Shown: one piece after another, positions 25,688 to 35,800 of the stretch
How the letters are laid out: each line of letters begins with the position of its first letter
Position numbering within the stretch: the first letter of the stretch is position 1
Assembly: GCA_015657535.1 (NCBI GenBank)
Contig: JADHZB010002041.1
Coordinates: 124,358 to 188,357, forward strand
DNA: 64,000 nt
Source: Nephromyces sp. MM_2019
Taxonomy: Eukaryota > Apicomplexa > Aconoidasida > Nephromycida
Reading direction: 5' to 3'
The notes under the pieces: model-generated
Databases searched by the model: none
What the model was told of the DNA's origin: nothing
What the model saw: the letters and a program-made list of their open reading frames with translations, nothing else
Made by a program: the position numbers and the translations under genes

Positions 25688-26270
25688 TGATCTTTGATTA
25701 AAAGGAGTTCATAAAAAATTTAAAGTTTTCTGGAGGGGATTATATCCTCCATAAAGTGTAAATTAATAGCTTCTATACTTTTTGTGTGTGCGTGAGAATA
25801 TAGTGTGCATTGTATGTGATATTATACTTTTTATGTGTGCTGTATTTGATATCATACTTTTCGTGTGCGCGTCATTTGTGATATCATACTTTTAGTGTGT
25901 GTGTGTGCCGCATTTGAAATTATATTTTTTATGTATGAGATCATAGTGTGCGCTGTATTTGATATTATTCTTTTTGCGTGTGCATGTGAGATTATGCTGT
26001 TTGTTGTGTACGACATTATTCTCTAAGTACGGGTGCGAGATTAAACTTTGCCTGAGTGTATGCTTTTAATGTGTGTGCAAGATTATACGCTTAATCATTC
26101 TGTGTGTGTGTGTGTCAGATTACACTCTCAATCAGTGTTTGTCTGCTTGACATTACCCTTTTCCTCACAGTCGGCTCAATTACCACACTCCATCAGTGTG
26201 CGTAACATGCATAACTTGATGCTTTGCCTTACAAATCACACACGAACAAACTGAAACGGGTAGAAAATAG
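25688..26270. repeat. TG-rich stretch with a recurring degenerate unit
   Basis: From about 25770 to 26060, units of roughly 55-60 bases recur in the form TTTTTGTGTGTG...GTATTTGATATTATACTTTT. TGATAT(T/C)ATACTTTT repeats near 25820, 25850 and 25880. This reads as a degenerate minisatellite built around TG runs, probably intron or intergenic DNA. Confidence 0.55.
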
Positions 26271-26988
26271 CAATCCCCACTGTGTTTCTGAGAAACGGAT
26301 GGATATTCCGCTCTCTCAAAAGATGAGGAAGCATATAAAAAAGTGTGAAAGTGGCTACCAGTTTGCTAGAGGTTCAGCAGTATTCCTTAAAGGCGGATCA
26401 TTAAGAAAAGTGTGTTTGAAGAAAAAAGGCGCCGCAGAGCGCTGAAACAGGAGATTTTTCAACGAGAATGTATGGAATGTTTTGATATATACGTTGAGTG
26501 CTTTAAATGCCCCAACGTACAAACACACATAAAACTGCGGTAGGAAGTAGAGGGAGGGCTCTCGTACAAGGGCTATGTCGCTCTCTTTTTGGCGCTTTTT
26601 GTCTTGTGTGCGGGTGTGTGTGTTATGTGCGGGTGTGTGTGTGTCGGTATGTCAAGGGGGTGTGTGTAGGTGATACTGTATTTTTCTACTAAAATTGGTA
26701 TTAATAGATACAAAAGGGGGGTAGTGTAGAAGAAGTAGAATAGAGGATGTAGAGTCGAAGATTTAGAGCAAAATCTACAGTATACTAACATACATACATT
26801 AGCGTGCTTATACTTTCCTCTGGTATATATTATACGTTTCTAGTCTATGGAATGTGTAGTAGGCAGAATCGTCTGTGTGCTGTCTCAGTACTTCAACTAC
26901 CACAGCAATCACCACATAGCAAAGGATGTTGACTTTTGTGTGTTTGAAGCTTTTATCCCTCTTTTGGGGCGACCTACTTACTGGATTA
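26271..26988 (+). other. Two candidate plus-strand exons of an unrecognised gene
   Basis: Candidate exon 26271-26409 (acceptor AAAATAG, donor AAA|GTGTGT) reads SEKRMDIPLSQKMRKHIKKC and GYQFARGSAVFLKGGSLRK. Candidate exon 26889-26988 (acceptor GTCTCAG, donor ATTA|GTAAAG) reads YFNYHSNHHIAKDVDF and EAFIPLLGRPTYW. The first ends in phase 0 and the second begins in phase 0, and TG-rich DNA on the same strand separates them, as in other genes here. The antisense of the second is also open (VNILCYVVIAVVVEVLRQ), so strand is uncertain. No family is recognised and no start or stop was fixed. Confidence 0.28.
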
Positions 26989-27493
26989 GTAAAGAAATAG
27001 TTTGGTTTTTTTTGTGTGTGTGCATGTGTAGTAATCACGCAGACAGATTCATACACAGATTAACGCAGATAGATATGCTGCTGTGTGTGCATCTACAGAT
27101 ACAGTCATTCTTATACACATCTGTAATCACGTTCGTTATATCTACATACGTATATACTCACACATGTGCATACACACACAGAGATACTCACACAACTATA
27201 TACAAACATGCCTAGGTTCACACATCAAGGTGGGCACACCTACTTAGAAGCATACACACACCTAGACCCACCACTCAACACCATCCTAGAATCACCCCCC
27301 ACACACACCTAAATACATCCACCCATAATACTACCCACCCACCTAATCACACACACTCACAAAGAACAACATTATTCTCTCATATATGCAATGGAAGCTC
27401 ACACTCCCCCCGAAAAGCTGCTGAAGAATCCAGTATTTCCCCCATTCTAGGCATTTTGCCCCTCTAATCATCCACTAAAACTAATCATTTCCT
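26989..27493. other. CA-rich stretch without a supported gene
   Basis: The plus strand is CA-rich (for example 27160-27370, with many ACACAC and CCACCC pieces). It lies between candidate plus-strand exons and the 3' end of the minus-strand gene ending at 27494, so it probably includes that gene's 3' UTR. Confidence 0.35.
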
Positions 27494-29120
27494 TTATCTG
27501 CTTAAAATGTCTGCAACTAGAAAATTCTTCTCCTTCCACCTAATGAGAGAATTTCCAGTTTTCTCTATGATTCCACTCTCGATTCTGCCGGAAGAAGTTA
27601 TTCACTCATCGGGACTCCCTCCTCTTCGATGAATTTGAGTATAAATTCCGTAGTTTTTCAAGTTTTTATCCAGAAAGCTTGCTTTAAGGCGTGGCTGGAA
27701 AAAAAATTAAAGCTTTTTCCCAGATTTCGCCCTCTCGATTGCTTTTGTAGTAGCTTTCGTATACAGCAGTGGGTGTGTGCGTTTGGGTTTTTTTTTTCCG
27801 ATTTTGAGTCGCTGTAGTAACTCTGCGCACACACAACTTTGAAAAGGAGGTAGTCACGCCCTGATGGTAGAAATTCGGGCTGCTGATTTTTTGTTTGATC
27901 TACATCATCCTCATCAGTAGAGAAGGATTATTGACGGAAAAGATGGCTTGAACTGTATTAGAGAAATAGAAAAATAGACCAGAAAATTCACAAATAGGAA
28001 AATGCACACACACACACAAGAGGAAGCACACACACTCGCATCAGCGCATACATGCCCTCAAGCGAAAGCACACACGTCCACGCGCACGCACCACGCTGCG
28101 CAGACGCTCACTCCCTCCCGCCAATATCTACCCCCCACACACCCACTCACCCTAACCCCAACGCATCCAGTTCCCCCTACACACGCGACCCCCACCCGCC
28201 ATCCCTCCCCCGACCCCCGACATCACGCACACAGTCTCATCTCCTTTGTTTACATTCTCTTCACAATTCAGTTGTCTAGGCCTAGCATTTCCCCAACTCA
28301 CACTCTCCTACACTACATTAGCTTGTCTCTCTATTATCTACCGGTTTTCCAGTTTCTAAGGCATAATCTAATCTTCCTCCCTCTGCATTCTCTTCTTCCA
28401 GTATACTATATATATGTGTGCGTGTTCAAGGCCTCTACGTATCGGCATCCATCTAAATAGCTACATTTTAAGCTTTTTTTTAGGCTTTCTGCTGTAATAA
28501 CTAGACTGCCGTTGCAGTCTAAGCAGGCTACACATAACTTCCTCTCTAAGCTTAACTAATACTGTCTGTAATACAAGAAAATGCTACGGAAATAAGCCGA
28601 AATTGACGAAAATACACCATTTTGTAAAGGAAAAACCCTTTATTCATCGAAGAAACAGAAAAAACGGGCTGTTTTCCACTATTTGCCCAAGTATTGGTGG
28701 TGTGTGCGGGTGATGTGAGACTCATTCAGGAAATCCTCTTCATTAGTTTGCAGGGCACACACAAAACATCCGCGCAGTTTCAATGCCTCCAGGAGCTTTG
28801 ACTGATTAGCTTTTTTTGAAGAAAAAACTTCGTAGCCTTTATGGCAGGCGAGAAAGGTCAGCGAGTTGAGAAGATGATGGAATGTATCATCAGGAGGGGG
28901 AATTGGATGAAGTGTGTGTGCGTGCATGCGTGTGTGGGTGGATGTGGGTGTGTGGTAGCAGTGTGGATGTGGGTTGGTGTGTCGTGGAAGTGTGTGGTTA
29001 AAGTGTGTGGTGTGTATAATGAAGGTGAGAAATATATGTTGAAAGTGAAAAGTATGCGATGAGCTTTTATGAAGTGGGGAATCTGGTGCTTTGTGGAGAA
29101 TTTCATTCCGGAAGGCTTCA
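27494..29120 (-). CDS. Unrecognised basic protein, six 3' exons
   Basis: Six minus-strand exons join in phase: 29120-28763, 28565-28465, 28372-28342, 27909-27835, 27694-27606 and 27539-27494 (TAA stop), about 226 residues. Splice signals are good; the acceptor of exon 27694 is preceded by a long pyrimidine run. Readable segments are EAFRNEILHKAPDSPLHKSS, SKKANQSKLLEALKLRGCF, TVLVKLREEVMCSLLRLQRQ, EFLPSGRDYLLFKV, RLKASFLDKNLKNYGIYTQI and WKEKNFLVADILSR. Residues about 25-65 are a His/Thr/Pro-rich stretch encoded by an antisense TG repeat, with no GT donor that could splice it out. No family is recognised. The 5' exons are unresolved; a frame at 29682-29581 starting MKMRREKEVFITKP is a candidate, but its phase does not fit directly. 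The 31-nt exon is the least certain. Confidence 0.5.
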
Positions 29121-29818
29121 CTGAAATAGGGACACCCAATTTAGATAGAATTATAGAAATGATTGAGCGATATACAATCACTTGCAAGCTAAGAATACTG
29201 TGTGTATGAATAGATTAGTAGTAGTGCGTTGGATCACCACTTTATTAATGCTTAAACAAGCTGATTTGTATTGCTTATTAGAGGGAAATCTATTAATTAG
29301 GAGGAATATATTGAAGAAACTCCTCTATGGTGGAGTTAGCGTATTTTGTGTTGTCCTTTGGTGATCTTTGGCTGGTTGAACATCAGTTTTTATGTGTGCT
29401 CCCTGCTTTTCACTATTTATCTTCGTTTTATCACTGGGTTTTCACTCTCTTTGCCCCCCTTCACCCCCCTTCACCTCCCAACCCCATCTTCTCCCCTATG
29501 TATTCACTTCAAGAAATCATTTTATTCGTACTCCCCTCCTTCGCTATAATCACTGTGATTCTGCGCTGCTGCTACTCAACCCCCCCAATCAGCTTCAATG
29601 AGGAGATTACGGCTTCCAGTGTATATAAAGAGGTGGCGATTGGTTTTGTAATGAATACCTCCTTCTCCCTCCTCATTTTCATTCAAAGCTTTCTTCTACG
29701 TTGTGCGTGTGTGTTGAATTGTTTCTATACTGTTTCGCAACTTTGTATACACGAAACCGCTGAAAAATCTTTTTTTTAGTGTCTTTCTGGAAGTATATAA
29801 AGAAGATTGCTCACTCGG
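29121..29818. other. Region between divergent genes, unresolved 5' exons
   Basis: This separates the minus-strand gene ending at 27494 from the long plus-strand gene starting at 29819. Both strands show short protein-like frames: on the minus strand 29682-29581 (two alternative frames), and on the plus strand ENFIPEGFTEIGTPNLDRII near 29100. None could be phased securely. A TATATAAAG element at 29794-29802 lies just ahead of the plus-strand ATG and could be a core promoter or 5' leader sequence. Confidence 0.3.
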
Positions 29819-32800
29819 ATGAAGATGCCGGTAAAGCCACCAAAGCGCATGTGAGTATTTGAGTATTTGAGAGTTTGAGTGTTGCATGTGTGTCTGTTGT
29901 GTGTTGTTTGTGTGTTGTATGTTTAGGTGTGTTGGTGTTTGTGCTGTGTGTTGGTGTATGTTTTTTTTGAGCAATTTGGGCATGTTTTGTTTGTTTTGTA
30001 CATGCGTTTGTATTGATCTAGTGCGTGTATCTTCGTTTCCTAATCGCTACGATATAGGCTGAGGTTTTATAGATACCCCGTTATTATCGTGTTCAGAGTG
30101 TGAGAAAGACGTTCATTTTGGATTTTGGTGTGTGCAATCCTTTAGAAAGTTATAAAATGCAAACACAGAGAAACAGAGATACACAGCATATAGCTGCACC
30201 CGGAAAGTTGCGTGAAACATGCACAAGAGAAATATTCAGGAAGTATAAACGCATAATTATACACTCCTGCAAGCATGCATACACCTGCACAGCTATGCAC
30301 ACCCACAAACACTATCCAGCACATGCCCGCACACTCATTCCCACACTTCCATCCACACTCCCACACCACACACATATACAATAAACCCCCTTTCTCATCT
30401 CACGAATTTCATCAAAAACTCCCAGAAAATCGCAAAAAAGTGGTTTTCTGGAATAAAATTTGGATGTTTTAAGAGGAGGAAGTTTCCGAACTCCAAGCAC
30501 ACATATGCTGCATGAAAAGCTACTGTTTTCTCCAATGAGATAAATCCCTTTGTTTAACTTTTTCTGCTATAAAAACTCACAGTGTCCATCTTCTTCCTGC
30601 ATATCAACAGCTTGGAGATGAGAATAAGTTTTATTATAATAAGGAGTTGAAGAGATGGGTAGTTAGAGGAGAAGAGCATCTTCAAACTGCTTCCACTGCT
30701 CTTCCTCCTCCTCCTAAAACTGCAAGCCCCTCTCACAGCAATGCGATTGCTGGAAGCGGAGGAAGCAATGAAGCTGAGCGAGTCGTTGAGAGAGCGAGGG
30801 GGTTTGCAGGTGGAAGGTGAGTTTACGGTGTGTTTGTTCTTTTTTGAGAGTGTGTCTGTGTGGGCGTGTGTGTAGATGTGGGTGCTTGTGTGTGTTGGTG
30901 AATGTGCGTGGGTGTAACACATCTTTTGTATCCAGGGGTGTGAGTAATTGTGACCCATCTTATGTATGTACTTTTTTAGGTATATGTGACAAATCTTATG
31001 TGTGTGTGTTACTATTGTAACACTTCTTGTGTGTGTGGGTATATGTGACAAATCTTATGTGTGTGTGTTACTATTGTAACACTTCTCGTGTGTGGGTAAT
31101 TTATTTTGTGCTCTCCTTCTCTTCTTATTGAAGTAGTTAGTCGTGTAGTTTCGCGTCTTATTTTCAAGGCTTGAATAGTGCATAGATTGTGAGAGTCGCT
31201 TTGATAGCCTTGGGAATGATAATATTTTAACGCTTTGCAGGCCATTTTCTATAGAAGAGGTGTTGATTTGCTTGGGCCTTTATATTGAAGAGCACACAAA
31301 ATGCACACAGCACGCTCAAACAAGATGCATACAACTTCCACACATGCGACATGCTCTAAACGGCACACACGCAAGATGCAGACAACGCACGCAACATACT
31401 ACAAGATTCAGATGACACACACGGAATAGGGAGCACACGCTACAAAATCATGCGCAAATGACACATACGCAGCTAGTAAGCTGGCAACACACATACATGC
31501 AACGTGCTCACAATATGCAGACAACACAAGACAGCAGATACAACGCGCACAGCACACATAATACCCAGCACACGGCATACAGACAACACAAGCAACACAC
31601 GCAACACATGAAGCACACACAGCCCAGACAACACAAGCAACACACGCAACACATGAAGCACACACAGCCCAGACAACACAAGCAACACACGCAACACATG
31701 AAGCACACACAGCCCAGACAACACAAGCAACACACGCAACATACACAACAACATACACAACCTCTTCTACCTTCAGAAGGCGTAATGCAGCTTCACTATA
31801 TACTCCAACTCCTGGTCTCTCTATAAAAGAGTCTTCTCAGTCGTCACCGGGAGAAGCTGATAAATTTGACGTTAACTTCAGAGCTCCTGGCCCAGCCAGG
31901 CCTCCTACAATGTACAGCAGCCTTCAGGCCGTAGCACCTCCGGCATATCCGAGCTTCACTGAGCATTCAAAAGCGAACACAAGTGGCTTAACCCAGCCCA
32001 GTGTGTTGTTGAGTGAAGAAACCACTGCTTCTCATGAGGTTTTTGCGAACTCGGCAAAAGGCGTAGAGGTTGAAACCAGTGAATTGCAGGCGGAAAGGCA
32101 GCAAAATTTGGAGGTTTGTGGTGAGATTGGGCAGCCAGTGAATCGATTTGAAGGTAGGGGATTGCGTTTTCCTCTTCGGTGAATCTTTTGGGGGATGATT
32201 TGGTGGATTTCTCCCCTTTTTTGCTGATTTGGTAGATTTCCTCCTTTTTTTCCCTGTTTTTTGTCAGCTAAGAGGAGTCCATATGATAAAGGCAGTACTT
32301 TTATCTTCTTACGCTACAATCATAGCCTTTAGATTGCTTAGCGTATGTCGTTCGGGCAGGAAGAGGAAGTGTGTGTTATTAGCTGTCGAATACTAGGCTT
32401 GCTGCTTATTCTAGCTTCTTAACGATGATGAAGAAAGCAGTTGCTGAAGCTTATGGCTGTCATATCTTATCGCCTGTTAGCGTCTGTTTGTGCTATTGAA
32501 ACTTAAAGCTTCTTTAGATGATTAATATAAGGGATTTTGTGTGTGTTTGTTGCTGTAGTGCAGTGTGTGTGTTGCTGCAGTTTAACGTGTGCTTGCGAGG
32601 ATACGTTTGTGTATGGGAGTGCCCACATGTGTATATGTATCATCGCATTTGTGCGAATTCTCTATTTTTTTCATCAAAAGAATGAAAAGCTCGGTTTCTG
32701 TGCTTCTTCATGGGATTGCTAACTAAATCAACTGCTTGCAGATGATAAAGTGAAAGCTTTTCATAACCAGGCTGATGGAGAGCCTTTAGGACGACCTGCT

Positions 32801-35800
32801 TTCAACTGTCAGGTAGGTAGTTCTTTGCAGGTTTCATGAGATTTCTCATGTGTGTGTGTGTGTGTGTGCGTACTGTTGTGTGTGTGTGTGTGTGCGTACT
32901 GTTGCATGTGTGTGTACCCGTGTGTGTATACATGTGTGTACAATGCGCAGGTAGTGTATACAGTATAGATATGCTATCCACGCTATGTGTCTGCAGTGTG
33001 CACTCACTATAAACTACGCACTTCATGCGCTATACAAGCGTATGATATACTCTATATATACGCACAATCTACATATACTGCACACTAAACGCTGCATGTA
33101 AACTATGCACTTCACGTGCTGTATACACTCCACATATTAAATCTCCAAAAAAACACCGCAGGCCACCGACTACACACACACACGCGCCATCGAGTAAACA
33201 CATAAACACCACCCGTTATAAAGACAAACCCAAAAATATACTGGTGCACACCACTCGCTATAATCAAAGACACACACACACAAACACACACACACATGTA
33301 CGCTCTGTATTACTTGTCTAGATCCACTTGAAAGGAGTCCACTTTTTCGAATCTCCTGTGCTTAACTGTGTGTGTGTGTGTGTGTTTGCAGCAGCAATCC
33401 AGGGGGTCCGAACCTGTGTATGCGGTTAACGATTCATGGATAGAGTCAAGTTTTGGTACGCTAGCTGATTTCCTACTAAAACACCTTCTCAATTCTTGCT
33501 AGCTATAGAGTATGCCGATACTTCGATGAATGCGGTATTTGACCTCACAACCACGGGATGTGATTATGCTATCACTTAATGTGTGTGTGGTCGTCTTAGC
33601 TGCAATAAGTCAGCATGTAATGCGTTCTTTGGAGTAATTTTTTGGACACTAATAAAGCTTTTATTAGAGGATTGCAAGCCTTAACTACTATAGATGCTAT
33701 CCTGGCCTATTTTGTGTGGTTTGGAGCTTGCATAGGGATATAAATACATGTTTATGTATGTGGGTGATGTTTGCACGTGTGTGTGTGGGCATGTGGGTGT
33801 GTGTATATATACCTGAATATGAATGCGTGTATGTGTTGTACTCATCAAGAATACTGTGTGTGCGTAAGACTGCTCAAGTTTTTAGCATGAGAATCTCTTT
33901 CCAGCATGACTTTTGATTGAGCTTTTACTTGCTGCTGCTGCTATTATCTTATGTGTGTGTGTGTGTGTGCACTCAGGCATTGCAGTTGGAAGGGGTGATG
34001 TTGTACCCAGTGGATTTGCTAGTGAGAATGCCAGAAATTACGTAAGGAATAAGGAGTTCATCTGCTGTCATCTCTACGCACACACAAAGAAGGACACGCA
34101 CGAAACTATTCAAAGACATGTAGAAGCACACACAAAGATATATAAAATACGCACTGGAAGGCATTTAACGCACGCTCAAAGTCATTTAAAACATGACACA
34201 CAAAGAGATGAAAACAGCCTCCTTCGAAGACATGCAAACGCACACACGAAAAGGCATATGTAAACACACACAAGCAAGGACATGCAAAAACCCACATCTA
34301 CACACACACGCACACTATTTTTACATTCTCACGCTATAGAAGGCAGCCGTTTGATTAGTTTTTACTGTGAAGACTGGATGATATCGTTCTAAAGCGTTTG
34401 ATCGCTTAAGAGCTTTTGACGAGATTTGGGTACATTGAAGTTGTTTTCTTCTTATTAGTTATAGTGTGTGTAGTGTGTGTACGTGTATATGTATTAGAAA
34501 ATGGGAGTAAGTATGTGTGTATATATACACCTGTGCAATTATGGGAGCGCAAGAGTTCAGTTGTGCGTGTATGTATGCGTTTTTCAAGCTTTTGTTCCTT
34601 ATTTGATACACTATCTACCCTTTAGACGAAGCAAAAGCCTGAAGACTTTCATCAACCCCAAGGTAAGTGTCTAGATATACTTTGCCTAGTTTGAGTCTAC
34701 ACACTCACACTCGTTGTAGAGGCTGCCTTATATTTCGCGAGTGGATGCTTTTACTGTTTAACACACATGGAAACGCCTTGAAAGTACGAGGATGTATGTG
34801 TATTTACAGTAAGCAATGTTTTTTGGAGTGTGTGTGTGTATATACAGTTAGCGATATGTGTTGGAGGTGTGTATATGAACGATGAGTGATGCATGATACC
34901 GTGTGTGTGTGCATTCATGATCGAAAGTTACTGAAGTTGAAATTATCAAAGACACTTCTTCAGTCATTTCAGGCGGTTTTTCGTTGTAATCATTACAACG
35001 AAAATGCGTCTTTTTCACCAATTTTTTAGTGCATGAAGCAATTAATTTTGCTGTGAGTGTGTGCCTTAAGGCTTTCATATTTCAGTGTGTTGTTCAGATT
35101 TAGCGTAGAAGCTTTATACCTCTTCTTTGGTTCGATATGTGTGGTGTGTTCGTGTTTTGGGAAATTGTTTTTGGCTTCTTCTTTTTCTTTCTTTTTTTCC
35201 TCTGCTTCTTCTATTTCTTCTTATTCTTACTTTTTTTCGGATAATTTGCTGTTTTATTTTAGAGTTTATAATGCTTATAATGTCTGGAGGCACAGTTAAT
35301 TTATGTGTGTTAGTGTGCGTATAATCGTCTTGTGCGTGCCTGCGTATGCTTACTCCTCCCGTGTGTGCGCATGCTTACACGCTTTCAGCTTGTGTGTGCA
35401 CATCTATTCTCTTCTAATGTGTGCTTGTGTGCACATCTTTACTTTTCCAGAATGTGTGTGCATTTTTTCTGTATTTGAAGGCCTTGATAAGCTCAAGGTA
35501 GAAGGCTCCTTGGTTGAAGATACTGTGAGCGAAGTGTCTAACCTTAATATCAGAGAAGTTATCCGATTAGATGGCATTCCTTTAAAGGAGAATACTCAAG
35601 CCTTTTCTAGTGTGTGTGAATCAGCCAATAAAGAGAGGGTGAAGGTGAGAAGTGAAGAGTGTGAGCTGGAACTCAGTATGCGTTTTTGTGTTGGTGTGTG
35701 TTGTTGGTATGTACTGTTGGCCTGTGTGTTGTTTTTTGTGCTTTTGCGCGTTTTACGTTGGTGTGTGATGATTTATGTTGTTACATGTGTTAGTGTGCGT

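Noticed and set aside
27910..27940. Second apparent in-frame TAA upstream of the exon at 27909
   Set aside because: The exon can start at the AG just after it (GATGAG|GATGAT), which fits the phase of the preceding exon, so no code change is needed.
29092..29207. Plus-strand frame ENFIPEGFTEIGTPNLDRII as an upstream Sec16 ACE1 exon
   Set aside because: The long gene has its own ATG at 29819 in the only frame that fits the next exon, and the minus-strand exon at 29120-28763 chains with five others. The plus frame is probably a shadow, although this is not certain.
29778..29849. Plus-strand frame SFWKYIKKIAHSDEDAGKAT as an internal exon
   Set aside because: It ends in phase 0 at the GTGAGT donor, which would put a TGA into the next exon. 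The frame starting at the ATG at 29819 ends in phase 2 and fits.
31408..31826. Long open frames on both strands with 15-residue Cys/Val or His/Gln repeats
   Set aside because: They are products of a 45-bp CA-rich minisatellite inside an intron whose flanking exons join in phase.
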